Of a DNA stretch of 64,000 nucleotides, positions 41,392-52,863 are shown one piece after another (the first letter of the stretch is position 1; each line of letters begins with the position of its first letter). Source of the stretch: Cristatella mucedo (lineage: Eukaryota > Bryozoa > Phylactolaemata > Cristatellidae). Under the pieces are notes generated by a model, which was given only the letters and a program-made list of their open reading frames with translations, did not search any database and was not told the origin of the DNA. Made by a program: the position numbers and the translations under genes. The stretch is from positions 2,435,001 through 2,499,000 of the forward strand of contig WPIO01000049.1 in the NCBI GenBank assembly GCA_009760855.2. Direction: 5' to 3'.

Positions 41392-41447
41392 GAGAGAGCA
41401 AGGAAAGTGAGAGAGAGAGAAAGAGAGAGCAAGGAAAGTGAGAGAGG

Positions 41448-41513
<66 letters not shown>

Positions 41514-41650
41514 AAGGAAAGTGAGAGAGAGGAGAGAGAGAGAGAGAGAAAGGAGAGAGGGAGAGAAAGAGAGAGCAAGGAAAGTGAGAGAGAGAGAGAG
41601 AGAGAGAAAGAGAGGAGAGAGAGAGAGAGGAGAGAGGGGGAGAAAGGAGA
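41325..41650. repeat. GA-rich satellite with GCAAGGAAAGTG spacers
   Basis: About 320 bp of GA repeats interrupted five times by the motif GAGCAAGGAAAGTGAGAGAG, at uneven spacing, so a higher-order repeat within a microsatellite. Open frames across it are artefacts. Confidence 0.95.
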
Positions 41651-41795
41651 TAGGGTGTTGGTAGCAATGAGAGATGACTGTGAGCAGGACATGGGCAGTG
41701 CAGAGCAGACCACGCAGCCTTACCATCCATCCCCATGCTCTCCTGTCGCATTCTGGCTGGCTGGTGCCGGCAGATGCCCCAAGAGGCAGCGCTTG

Positions 41796-41935
41796 CTTGG
41801 CTACCGAATGCGTACCGAAAGCCGCTTAGGCTGTGAGTGCGCTATACAAAACTCTCCTGCGTAACACCCACATGGTCTTTATGACTTTGTGGAGTTACAG
41901 ACGGAGATACATACATACATAGCATGCACTGCAAC
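41796..41935 (+). repeat. Family C repeat, best-preserved copy
   Basis: TACCGAATGCGTACCGAAAG, then CCGCTTAGGCTGTGAGTGCG, CTATACAAAACTCTCCTGCG, TAACACCCACATGGTCTTTA and TTTGTGGAGTTACAGACGGA, ending in a short ATAC repeat and GCATGCA. The TACCGAA element appears at about 12-bp spacing at the start. Confidence 0.65.
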
Positions 41936-43469
41936 CTAGGGGCCGTCGGCTAAAGGAGCTTCTGCTGCTGATGAAGAAAACTAAAAGTTGACTGGGCACT
42001 GATGCGACAGCGCTGGCATGCCAGCAAGGAGAGGCTGCCGGTGGCTCTGGTTACAGTCTGCTGCCGACAGTTCTGGCTGGCTAGCTGCCCGGCCAGCACT
42101 GTCGGCTTCGGCTCTGTGGCAGAGTGCAGCCAGCAAGCTCTGCTCCACACATGTCCAAGAGTGGGATGAGGGCGGCACGGCACGGCAGATTGACATGGCC
42201 AGCAAGATGGCTGCTCCGGTCTGAGGACTTGGAAGGGGAGGCCACGGGGTCAAGGCCAAGGCCAGCAAATGGGGGTGGGGGGCTGGATTTTTTTCAAAAG
42301 GCCTGCTCTAAGGGTAGCCCAAGCTTGATGAATGGTCGAGGGCACGGTGGGGGATGTGGGCCCTCAGGGAGGGGGGGGATGATGACTCGAAGGACGCCTG
42401 GGCGCCGGCTCTTGTTGCCAGACAGTAGCAATGCTTATCACAGCTAGCGCTGGTGCGACTCTGCAAGTGCTGCTGGATGGTCAGCGTGGTGGCTCCCAAA
42501 CTGTATTACACACCATCTCTCCATCAAAGAAGTTGTGCAAAGCCACATGCAATGAGTAGGCGCTGCTATGCAGGAGAGTTCTACAGCGCCCTCAAAGCCT
42601 CAGTGACTTTCAAAGCCCGCACGTGGTAGCAAGCGAATTCCATCCAGCCCAACCAAGGCAATGTGAGCTGAGTCATCGAGCCAGCCAACTAGAAGAATAT
42701 TGGTGATCGCAGGCGATTGCGGCCTGTTCCATCCCCCACACCCCCCTCTGTCACTGCAGCTGCTGCTGTTACTGCAGCAGCAGCTGTGCACAGGGCGCCC
42801 CGTTACACGCTGCTTGCCACGAGATCAGCCGAGTCGGCCCTGCCGGCAGCCACTTTTCGCGAGGCCTACTGGCATGCACTGAAGGACAGCAATGCCACTG
42901 ACAACCTGCAGCAGTGTGGCCCTAAGTGTGCCAAGCTTGAGCGCTGGAAGCGGCTACCTCGTTAACCAAGCCCGAGAGTTTCGCTGGGCTTTGACAGGCA
43001 GCCGATTGTCAGAGAGTCGAAGCGGTTGTAGTCACCGAAGTGGTTGCCGCCACCAGCCAGAACGGCCCGGGCGGCTTTGCTCAGCTGAACATGCTGGCCA
43101 CATGCTGGCCACGCGCCAGCAAGCAGACAGCCAGATATCGCGTCCCTAACCTCGCCAGCCTACGGTTGCAGGGGCCAGAGCTTGCTTGACAAGACCGCGT
43201 GCCAGACAGCTTCAGCTGCTGCACCCGTGGCAGCCGCCGCCGGCTGGCAGCAAGTGCCTGTGAGCATGTCGCCTCAGCCATTGCGACTCGAAAGCTATGC
43301 AAAATCTAGAGCTTCGCTTTAGTGCTGGCCGCCTCGCAGGCATGCTCGGGACAAGACTAGGCATGCCTCACCTTTCCACAACCTGCAGGAGAGAAGCCGG
43401 TAAAAAGTGGAGAGAGCTGCTGCCTCGTCGCGAGAGCCCGCCCCCTCCCTGCTGTGCAATGCCCGTCCG
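41936..43469. other. No confirmed gene
   Basis: Contains G runs (42,370) and CAG/CTG clusters (42,760-42,790). Open frames on both strands lack recognisable domains. Confidence 0.4.
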
Positions 43470-43630
43470 GGCTTTGCTGAGAGGTAAGGCTTTTCGCGAA
43501 CTCGGTCCCACAGTCCCGTTGGTTCGAATCTTGCAGTGGGCGATCCTTTATCGCCCGCTGCAAGGCCCGGTGAAAGCCGTAAAGGCTCCCTGTCGCTATG
43601 TAAAAGAGGCTGCTCTATCAGCTAGCATTC
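43470..43630 (+). mobile_element. SINE B copy
   Basis: A box-B-like GGTTCGAATCTTGCAGTGGG, the body CGATCCTTTATCGCCCGCTG and GTGAAAGCCGTAAAGGCTCC, and the tail GTAAAAGAGGCTGCTCTATC. The box A part is diverged. Confidence 0.65.
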
Positions 43631-44258
43631 TAGGCCACTGCACACCGCAACAGCCCTTCACGAGTCTAGGGTCGCACCGCAGGTTCGCACTGTAGAATAA
43701 ACCGAACCTGCCCTGGGCAGAATAATCTCCAAGAAGGTCGTGGCAGTCTCCGCATTGAGGCGCACGGCCATCCTGATGATGCAGCCGACACAGCATGCAA
43801 ATCGTCAGAGGCCGGTCTGTAGCTTGGCCACCCCTTGACATACCTTGCAGCCGACGCTTGAGCGCCCAGTTTGAGACTTGCCAGCAACATCCGCTGAGAA
43901 ACCGGTTACGGAGGCATAGTGCACCCCAAGGAGATCGCAAGCACAGCAGTAGGCAGCCGCCGCTGCCTCCATCGTTCAGCGCTACTGCTGCTGATGCTGC
44001 TACCAGCATACCTCGGTGGCGTCCCAGCCTCTGAGTGAACGTCCGTGCCCAGCGACTGCTGGCGTGGTGCCCTGCCTCGCTCATGCTTCTAGTCCACTCG
44101 TGTGGCAGCTGCTGCTGCTGCTGTGGCGGTGGCGGTGCCCAGCTGATCCGCTGCCGGCCAAGCAGTGCCGCAGGGGTGGCAGCGGCAGCTGGGAAGGCCT
44201 CGCTCAGAACCGGCTGCAGCAACGGCTGCTGCAGCTGCTCTGGTGGGCATGCAGCCAT
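43596..44258 (-). CDS. Putative three-exon minus-strand gene fragment, unrecognised
   Basis: An ATG at 44,256-44,258 opens a frame (Gln/Pro/Ala-rich, then EWTRSMSEAGHHASSRWART) to a donor CCGAG/GTATGC at 44,012, phase 1. A 50-bp segment 43,844-43,893, after the acceptor GGTTTCTCAG, encodes ADVAGKSQTGRSSVGCK and ends at the donor GCAAG/GTATGT, phase 0. A third segment from 43,772 downward encodes DGRAPQCGDCHDLLGDYSAQ and runs into a SINE B copy before a stop. The phases agree, and paired cysteines (CGDC) hint at a small zinc-binding module, but I do not recognise a family. It could be a real gene with a SINE in its last exon, or chance. Confidence 0.25.
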   Translation of the reverse strand: MAACPPEQLQQPLLQPVLSEAFPAAAATPAALLGRQRISWAPPPPQQQQQLPHEWTRSMSEAGHHASSRWARTFTQRLGRHRGMLVAASAAVALNDGGSGGCLLLCLRSPWGALCLRNRFLSGCCWQVSNWALKRRLQGMSRGGQATDRPLTICMLCRLHHQDGRAPQCGDCHDLLGDYSAQGRFGLFYSANLRCDPRLVKGCCGVQWPRMLADRAASFT

Positions 44259-44772
44259 GCTCGGCAGGTCGTCGAGGCCGACTCACTGAGGCGGTCTGCC
44301 GCTGGCGCCGCCGCAGCTTCGGCTCTTGATCCAATCTTATCCGAGCGTTTCAGCTGCTAGTGCCTGCTGCCGATCTGGCTACTATGTCCAGCCTCTGCCC
44401 AGGCACAGCTGCAGCGAGCTGCTGCCGCCGCCGACCTGGCTCCGACCCAGCGCTGCCGACTGCTGGCGGCGTGCCTCCGAGTTAATCCAGACCAGGCCTC
44501 TCTCTCTCTCTCTCTCTCTCACGCACACACACACACACACTTTCTCTCTCCGACAACGACTTCGGCGCTCGAGTGCTGACAGATAGCAGGTTGGCTCGTA
44601 GCTCCTAGAAGCTGACAGAAGTGGCACAGGAAGCAGGCAGCAGCAGAGACGGCTGCCAAGCTCGAGGCGACGGCTCGACGGTCGATCTTTGCTCTGACTT
44701 GGGCAGCAGTACTCCGAAGCGATGGCAGCAGACGAGCACCGTCGCTCGAGCGGTCGCAAAAGTCGGCAGGCA

Positions 44773-44778
<6 letters not shown>

Positions 44779-44852
<74 letters not shown>
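44779..44852. repeat. (GA)n tract
   Basis: About 37 GA units. A (CT)n and (CA)n pair at 44,499-44,540 lies nearby in the opposite sense. Confidence 0.97.
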
Positions 44853-44855
<3 letters not shown>

Positions 44856-45072
44856 CAGATGCTCTCCTCGGAAAGCCAGAGCAAATTGCATTGCAAAGAT
44901 TGGGGGCTGGCTGCCTGCTGTGCAAACCGAGGCAGCTAATGAGCCCAGCTGCCGGCAACTGGTCGGCTTGAGGAATTCTCTCAGCCCTCCCACTGGCTAG
45001 GATGACTAGGAGGAGCCCCCACGGCTGCTGCAGCCTCTGCTGCTGCTGCTCCTGCTCCTGGGGCTCTGCCCT

Positions 45073-45110
45073 CAGCTGCCACGGGCGGCTGCAGCCGCCC
45101 GTGGCAGCTG
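45073..45110. repeat. 38-bp perfect palindrome
   Basis: The sequence from CAGCTGCCACGGG to CCCGTGGCAGCTG reads identically on both strands with no spacer (centre TGCA). It is GC-rich and flanked by CTGCTG repeats. Confidence 0.9.
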
Positions 45111-45207
45111 CTGCTGGTCACCTAGGCAGCCTAGGCTGCTTCCCAGCACCGAGAGCTGTACATGCAATGTAAGGGGTCCTGTAAGGGGGCAGGAGCAGGC
45201 AGGTCAC

Positions 45208-45317
45208 CGAGAGAGTAGCTCCCTCTACGAATCTCGGACAAATGCTGCTTCGAGAACTGGCCAACGGTGTGGCTGTGCCGGGGAGGCGGAGGTAGCAGCT
45301 TCAGCTGCTGCAGCTGA
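45208..45317 (-). CDS. Candidate exon, unrecognised
   Basis: An open segment encoding QLKLLPPPPRHSHTVGQFSK then QHLSEIRRGSYSL, with an acceptor-like GGTTGCAG at the left end (gene sense) and a possible donor CTCTCG/GTGACC. The composition looks protein-like, but I know no matching family. Confidence 0.2.
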
Positions 45318-45674
45318 CTGCAACCTGAGCAAGTACTGGCTTGTCTAGTGGGCTGCACACGACAGTAGGCACATCCACAGCTTCTGAGCTTGACCCATCG
45401 GCTCCTCCTTAGGCCAGAACCTGGCTGGAGCCTAGCCAAACAGAGACGTACACAGGGTCATGTAGTAGTCTAGCTGTCAGATGGTGCCTATTCAGAACAG
45501 ATGGAGCTGTGGCCAGACCTAATGGTTGCTGGGGTAGCTGAAGTGGCTGGGGTAGCTGAATAGTTGGATTGAGCTCGAGCTGAGAAGCACAGCCATTCGT
45601 CGGGTAGCACTTTGTACCGTGCCAAAAGCTGACTAGTGCATCAGAGCTCGAAGCAGCAGCAGCTATGGCACACG

Positions 45675-45679
<5 letters not shown>

Positions 45680-45748
<69 letters not shown>

Positions 45749-45860
45749 AGGAAGACAGGGGGGAGAGAAGGAGTGAGTGGGGGTGGGAGAGAGAGAGAGA
45801 GAGAGAGAGGGGGAGAGAGAGGGAGGTAGGGTGGGTGAGAGGGAGAGGGAGAGGGATAGA
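45680..45860. repeat. GA-rich tract
   Basis: About 32 GA units followed by G-rich GGGAGAGA variants to about 45,860. Confidence 0.95.
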
Positions 45861-47007
45861 GTGAATAGCCGGGCAGGGCCACTGGCTCACAGGGGCAGCT
45901 GTAGCAGTAGATAGGTCAAATTTGACAGGAAGTCCAGGTTACAAGTGGATGCCAAGCTTTAGATCATAGTTCGACTGACTGCATAAAGATTCACTGTGAC
46001 CACTCAGACGACAAAGCCTGCCTTATACTCGAGAATGGTGGCAGACCAATGGCCTCACACCATGTGTCCTTGGTCATGTAGGGGAAGCAGCTTGTAAGCC
46101 AAAAAACCTTGTTTTCCTGCAGGCACCTCATGGCTGCATCCTGGCATCCTGATCAGCTGTGTGAGCTGGCCCTAGGGCCAGTATGGACTAGTATTAGCCA
46201 GCTACAATTGCCACTGTCGAGGCTGAATCTAGTCTCCGAGGAGAAAAGGTTGCATCCTCACGCTAGTGCAGGCTTGTGCTGCCTGCGTTTGCAGACATCG
46301 TTCGGCACATTTTGACAGGATGCCAGGCATACTGGCAGCTTTAGGGCAGCCAGATGTGGTGGCAGGACCGGCGGCCTGCCTCAGCTGCTACTGCTGCTGC
46401 TCTTCGGTTTCATTTGCAGGCAGTCGGCACAGGAGTGGGCATAGCGATTCAGGAGCATACCAAAACTTGGCTCCCTCTGCGGCAGATGGGAATTTGCAGG
46501 TCCCATCCAGGAAAAGCCGGCCAGCATCCCGACCGATAGGCAGCTCGAAGACCACAACACACCACCCACTGGCGATTAGTAACCAGAGTTGAGAGACCTG
46601 TGTGAAGATTTTCCAAAGGTTTCCCTGGAAAGGTCGATTTTCTATGGAAAATTGCAAAGATGTTAACAAAGACTGAGCAAAACAGAGTTGGAGCCTGTAG
46701 TAGTAGCTTTTTAGTTTTGTGAAAATCGTGGGGGGGGGACCGGAGCCACATGTTGGCCCTTGCCAGGAGGATTAATGCCAGTTAGCAAGCAGAATCCTAG
46801 TAATCTCAACTGAACAGGCAAGCAGCCTGAAACCAGTTAGGCGTGGTAAAATAGGTGGATCCCGAATGGAGTACAAGCTGGAACATGTTCACCTCCAACG
46901 GTGAACTGATCTTCGACCTTTGTGGAGGGTAATTCATTCCCTTCCGCAATGAACCAGCTGCTGCCAGGTTTGGTAGCAGCTCTTTACCGTGGCAAAGTAG
47001 AAGCTAG
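45861..47007. other. No recognisable feature
   Basis: Unique-looking sequence with short open frames only. A G run lies near 46,730. Confidence 0.4.
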
Positions 47008-47265
47008 AAGGGGAGAGAGAGAAGCTCGGCCGATGACTACGACGACTATCCTGCTCGAGCTGCCCTGCGACAAGTGTGCGCCAAGCAGCGACAGCTGAAT
47101 GCGTGCGCCCTTTACATGCGTGGCTTTTCGGTACCCGGGAAAAAAGCTATCTTGGCACTGGACGACAGAACTAGTCTAGCTGATAATAGACTGACAGCCA
47201 TGGGTGCTGCACCTGACTCTCTGCTCATCTCGGCTGGAGGAGATCTTGGAAATACGACTGGGCAG
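47008..47265 (+). CDS. Candidate plus-strand exon, unrecognised protein
   Basis: An open frame of 86 codons from just after a TAG to a strong donor (GGGCAG/GTGAGC) in phase 0. It encodes SSADDYDDYPARAALRQVCA, then LYMRGFSVPGKKAILALDD and MGAAPDSLLISAGGDLGNTT. The composition is protein-like and not repetitive. The left boundary lacks a good polypyrimidine tract, and no following exon was found, so this is either a lone exon of an unrecognised gene or chance. Confidence 0.35.
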
Positions 47266-50214
47266 GTGAGCTTTGCTAGTTAGCTGCCCTAGTTGCTCAG
47301 CTACACTATAACTGAATAAGCAGTGTCTCTTGAACTTGTTAAAGCAAGAAATAATGCAGATTGCCCATACACATGGCCTGCCAATGACAAAGACGGCCAG
47401 GTCGGCCAGGCGCCCAGCCTGACTTCTGAAAGCCCTTCATGTGGCTAGCTATAATTCTGATTGGGGCTGAATGACATCACATTTTAGGCCGTGTCACGAG
47501 GGCAAGCTGATAGTGCAGAGCCAGAGCCATTTCTATTATCCAGGAGCAGCCATAAAGCATCCTGCTAGTGCAGACAGGGTTCACAAAGGAATACTCAGGA
47601 CACTGCTGAGCTCTAATGGACAGAGCCAGGTCATCTGCCCAGTTTAGGGACATACTTCCGGAACAGAAGAAACACTGGATAGCTTGGTAAACCAAGCACT
47701 GGTTTAGCAGCTGGTGTGGCATGGGCCATGTGATGGCTACAATCAACCCTCTATTAGCAGCAAGCCAATGCTGCTGCATCTTGGCCAGGGAAAACACATA
47801 CACAAAGTACACACATGGGCTGCCCTTAACTAGTGAGCCTGTACACTGACTGACTGCATGAGCTCAGGCAGTGTGAGTAGGTAACCGGAAAACCGGATTC
47901 AAGCAAGCATGTTGCATTCAGGCATTCAGCTGTTTGCTAACCAAACCTCTCGGAAATGACCCGGGTGGCTAGAGAATGATTACGACATTGGAGACCTTGT
48001 CATTAGCTCCAGCAGCAATGGCCAATATCGAAGTTGGGCAGCTCAGAAGCCATCAGATATGCTATCCTGGGTAATCGACCATAACGCCCTGGCAGAACTC
48101 TACTCCGGAAATTGCAGCCAGCAAAGCCCGAGAGAATAACAAGGTACTCACACGTCTGAAGGAAAACAGCCGCTGATTCTGGCAGTAAGCAGCTAGTGGA
48201 GAGGTGAGCTGCTGCAGACGCCCCGGGATTGTAGAACCAAACAAACAAGGAACTGCCTTGATTGCTCGAACGGAACAAGCTAAGCTCAAGCTCAGCTCAG
48301 AGGCTAGTCTCTATGATCATGATCCATTCTCCTCCCCATCATCGGTCCTCCTCCCCATCATTCATCCTCCAACTACTCCTCCAACACCGAGGTCAACTGC
48401 AGGGTTGGAATGCTGGTGAGTCAGGCCAGTGAAGTGTAGAATACCCCTGGCTGCTCCGGTTCAATACAAAAAAAAGGGCATGTGGACTAGATGCAGCACA
48501 GTCGTCACGATGGCTAGCAGTAGAAGGAGCTGTCATTCGTAGGGCAACGAAACAGGAGGCAGATGACCATCGCCAGCTCCGGCTGGATTCGGCCAGTGGC
48601 AGCTGATGGATCGTGCTCCCAGCCAATCCCGAAGCTCCGAGCTGTGGCAGCAGCTCGGACAGGAGCCTTCAGTTCAGTGGTCAAGGCAGCTTCAAGCTTG
48701 TAGCCACTGGCCCAAGCCAGTGCCAATGCCAGTGCTCATGCTGCACCTCATTCAGCTGCTGGAGACTGTGTGTGGCTTCCTGGTCGGCGTTGCTGCAAAA
48801 TGCTCAGCCATTCGTGCCGGTAGATGGCAACAATCTGAACCCGGCCCATACAGAAAGCTGGTCTTGGGCGTTATTGAAGCAATTGGCAGTTAGCAAGGTG
48901 GCTGGAGTACAAGGCAAGGGACCTGCTGACTGGTAATCCGGAGCCACTAGAGTCCAGCCATTCCATGCATAGTGCCAGACGACTGCTGCTGCTGCAATTA
49001 CACAGGTTCGCATGTGTCAGCCAGAAACCCGAGGGGGGTGACTTACAAGCTTCTGCTCCTTGTGCTGCTATTCACTAATGACAACCAGGTAACCCCTTTG
49101 CTGAAAGAGGGTGGGTCGCAGATGCCTAGGTTGGCTACAGGCAAGGAGGACGATGGCAATAAAATGAGTCATCGAGTCATTCGGATCTCTTTGATCTGAG
49201 CAAAAAGCCTGTGGTAGGGTGCAAGTTGTCATCAAGTCAAAGTAATAGAAGAGTGACCAAAAAGCCCTAGCTAGGCTTGGTGAGCAGAAGGGGACTACAG
49301 CAGAGGGACTGTTAAGTCTCAAGGGGGAGCGGGAGCGGGAGCGGGAGCTCGGTCAACACGAGAACTGAAGTGGCAGCAGCAGCCATCGACTGCTGCCGAT
49401 TGATGACTGTAGCAGCCGAGAGAAATGATGCGAGGCAGCTTGAGCCGAAAGCTGCACTGCGATCGATCTGCCTGCACAGCACCCGCACTAGCTGACAGAC
49501 GATCAAGGGATCTTGCTCGAACAAATGCCAACTGCGGCCACAGCATTCACCCAGTGCTGCACACCATAGGAAACCTGGACCCCCAGCAAGCCACGTACGT
49601 CACTGGAGACTTCACATTTACAGCCATAAGATGCGGCAATAAAATTTGATTTAGTAGCTGCAGCACAATCGAGGGCTATGGTAGATTGCTGCCACTGCGA
49701 GTTCACTTGGACTTGCCTGTTTCAGTAGCAGCTGACTTCCTAAGCTAGCAAAGTTACTAATGGAGCATTAAACGTCTCCCATTGTACCGGCAGATTCATC
49801 AAGAATGGCAACATACAGAACCCTTTCATTGGCAGCCTGTTGATAGGCTGCTAATTTCGGAGCTCGATAACTACTGTTCATATGCAACGATCATATCGGT
49901 CATGCTGCAATGTAGCCAAAATAGAAACGACGGCACGCTGGCACTTCACTACCCACGTGCTCAGTTCGAGTGCTGCCGCAGGCAACACTTGATTGCCAGC
50001 AGCCAGCAGGACTCGAATGACAATGCTGCCCTGCCGACATATGAATGACAATGCCGAATCAGCCGATCGCTTTCCTCCATCTGCCAACTTCGAAAAAACT
50101 ACCTTTAAGCGTTCCGTGGTGGCTAACTCTAGTCTGCTTGCTTCCTCGGCTTCACTCCTTAAGTCGGTGAAGCATTCAATCTTTCTTTGCTGTGTGAGAT
50201 AAAGTAAAGGCTAG
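47266..50214. other. No confirmed feature
   Basis: Open frames on both strands have no recognisable motifs. Contains a (GGGAGC)n hexamer run of about four units at 49,323-49,350. Confidence 0.4.
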
Positions 50215-50385
50215 AGACGATTCAGCAGCCATATTTATACAGCGGCGGAAGAGCCGTAGTGGCCGTAAATTCGGCTGCCACTGGCGGGCAATTCAGATTT
50301 GCCAGTTGCAGGACTCAAGCCCGTAGCGACTCGGGTCGTCAAGCCCTAGCTGCTTACCCCTAAGCTAAGGAGACCGTGGGACATG
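50215..50385 (-). mobile_element. SINE B copy, diverged
   Basis: On the minus strand: box A TTAGGGGTAAGCAGCTAGGG, box B CGAGTCGCTACGGGCTTGAG, the GCCAGTGGCAGCCGAATTTA body and GCCACTACGGCTCTTCCGCC, and a diverged tail. Confidence 0.55.
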
Positions 50386-50392
50386 ACAGCTG

Positions 50393-50480
50393 ATGCTCAG
50401 CCGTCGAGTGCACTATAGATAACTCTGCACTGTAACTCTGCCCATTAGGTCCTCAAGTCTTTAGGTCGCAGAGATAAACA
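50393..50480 (+). repeat. Family C repeat, partial
   Basis: GCTCAGCCGTCGAGTGCACT, ATAGATAACTCTGCACTGTA, CCCATTAGGTCCTCAAGTCT and GCAGAGATAAAC follow the order of the 41.8-kb copy. Directly abuts a SINE B copy. Confidence 0.5.
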
Positions 50481-50554
50481 AAACCGATAGCCCGAACTCA
50501 GTGGTGGCAGCAGCAGTGGCAGAAGCCTTCAAAAGTGGAGGTTGGCTGATTTAA

Positions 50555-50690
50555 CAGCTTCATCCATAGAGCAGTAGCAGCAGATCATTAGCAGCTGTCA
50601 CTCTCACTCCCAGCCAGACCGGTCAAGCAAAGCTCTCTTGTTGCAAGACTCGAACCCACGGGTCGTGCTGGTCGAGCTTCTCACGAATAA
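50555..50690 (-). mobile_element. SINE B copy, diverged
   Basis: On the minus strand: box B CACGACCCGTGGGTTCGAGT, then a CAG-rich body and the tail GATGAAGCTGTTAAATCAGC. Confidence 0.5.
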
Positions 50691-52239
50691 ACCAACAAAG
50701 GCAAGGGTCTAAGTACGTTAAGTTCACCACACTAGGTTCTGAGAAATTAAGCATGCACCGGCTGTTAACAATCTTTTAGTGAAGCAGCAGCAGCTGCTGC
50801 TGCTGCTGGCCGGTGCCTCCCGTGCGAACCACAATATTCCCGTGCCCTGCCTTTTTTGCTGCTGGAGCTGCATCTACACTGACATGGCGTAGCCCACTTG
50901 CGACAACGGCAGCAGCAGCAGTGGCTGTTGCCTAATGCTGCTGCTGCAATTCTACTGCTGAAGTGAGTCAGTGTGCCACAAGTCTCTTGCAGGTCGCCTG
51001 CAGCTACTACTGCTGCTTCATAGCCGCAGCAAGATCGACTCACTAACACGACATGGCAGATTTTCGTTTCTTTCCATTGCTACAATATCCATTTATACTT
51101 TTTTGGCCGAACATAAATCTGGCTGACGACTTAGGTGCAATCACTCAAAAATGAATAGTCCGGTACGTCCGACTCGGCCGTTTGCTCGAATGTCAACTTC
51201 CGAAGACGACATGCCATGTATTCTTTCTTCCTAGTGGTACAATATCCCTTCGTAATTTAAGGCTATTGAAATCTGAATTATTGTTCTGCGGCATACTCGT
51301 GGAAATGACGATGCATTCCCTCTCTCGCTGCTACCTGCTGCTTCTGCTGTTTTATCTGCTGCTTCTGCTGCTGCTGCCGCTGCATCGGGTGATTAACCAG
51401 GTGGTGTATCAGGCGATGCTGTTCGATGTTGGGGCGGGCCAGTGAAGCCGAGCAGCATGAGCAGTAGAAGGACGCAGAGCATCTGAGATGAATGAGCCAG
51501 TCGAGAGTCTAGTTCACTACTTGGTCATCAAATTAAGTACCTGGGCTCTTATTTAACTGTCCCAATAAGTATACCTGCTGCTGGCTGGACGAAACAACGA
51601 AGTGGCAAACCTCCGCAAGCTGGGAGTAGCAGTGGTCCGGCAATGGCTGAAAGCCGGTGGTGTTCGCCACTAGAAACATGGGCAATTCCAGTGAGGCTGC
51701 TGAGGTCTGCCACACAGGCATTGGCTCTCGAATTCGTGGCTTCGGCTGCGCCACCTGCAGCCAGCTGCATGTGCAGCCAGGTACGAAACTGCAAAGGCTA
51801 CTCCAAGTGGGCATGGCTGTTTGGAAGTTCAAGTCAACGCGAAGCCTGTGACACGAATGGCATTTGATACAAATCGTCTGGATAAACAGAGACTGACACA
51901 TGGTCTAGGTGAGATGCAGCGTACCCAACTAGGGATTCTTCAGTCGGTGTGTGTGCGTGCATGCTAGCGTGCGTGTGTGCACTCGTCGTGAGCACGCTCG
52001 AGTCTGCGCGTGGGAGGGGGTGCGTGCCTGTGCGTCCACGCATTCGTCTGTGCACAGACGTTGCATGCGTTCTCGTGCGGCCCATCTATCGCTGAGGCTG
52101 CAGAAGCAGGCAGGCTAGCAGTGAAGTGAGCCCCGTGGCAGGAAACAAAAAGTCCTCAATGCCACGTGAAGCAGCCAGCATGGCACACGAAAAAGTGGCT
52201 GCTACAGAGACACGCGAGCGTTTAACTAATAATAATAAT
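50691..52239. other. No confirmed gene
   Basis: Contains CAG/CTG clusters near 50,785-50,806 and 51,340-51,380 and a TG-rich stretch at 51,936-52,010. Open frames are short or repeat-derived. Confidence 0.4.
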
Positions 52240-52560
52240 AATAATAATGCACTTGATAAAGCGCCCTCAGAGAACTCAATCTCTTTCTAGGCGCTTTACA
52301 TTGGCTGCAAAGGGAAACACCAAAAAGTGGTGAAATGTGGCAAATAACAACGCTCCCGACAGAGAAGCCTAGCTGCAGAGTTTTGCACCAACTGTAAGCA
52401 CCTGACTTCACATGCTGGCAGACCAGCAAGCAGTGTGTCACATAGGTCGAGATTGAATGTCGCAAATGCATTGACCAATTTAGATTAAGGATCCCTGTCT
52501 ATGCAAGCAAATTTTAGCAATGTTATGTAGCTGAAAGTAGGCAGACTTGGTTGTTGAGCT
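52232..52560 (-). mobile_element. LINE fragment with intact 3' tail, internally deleted
   Basis: The 3' end (ATT)n plus AGATTGAGTTCTCTGAGGGC matches the 25.4-kb LINE. It is followed by coding sequence reading NLDLCDTLLAGLPACEVRCL and QLVQNSAARLLCRERC. The interval between the CRER block and the tail is missing compared with the longer copy, so the element carries an internal deletion of about 0.6 kb. Confidence 0.75.
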
Positions 52561-52863
52561 AATATGGCCGTCTCTATCTTACAGGACAGGGGTTCACGCG
52601 TAGTAAAGTCAGACATGCCGAGTTCACTCTGTTGGCATGCATGCACTTTGCTGCCGGCTGAGGGATAGGGTGCCTGATCACGTGGGCATCACTTTCGGCA
52701 TCCTCCTCCCCCTCCTCCTGCAGTCCCTCTGCGTGCAAAACTTCAATGCCACCATGCTAAACTCGACGCGTGAATTTCCATTACAAGCAGCAGATTTCTG
52801 CTGCATCTACTTAGCTGCTTGCATCACCTGTTATTTTTTCCTCCGAATGGACTGCATCTACTA

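Noticed and set aside
41325-41650. CRISPR-like array
   Set aside because: Spacers are identical repeats, the matrix is a GA microsatellite, and the genome is eukaryotic.
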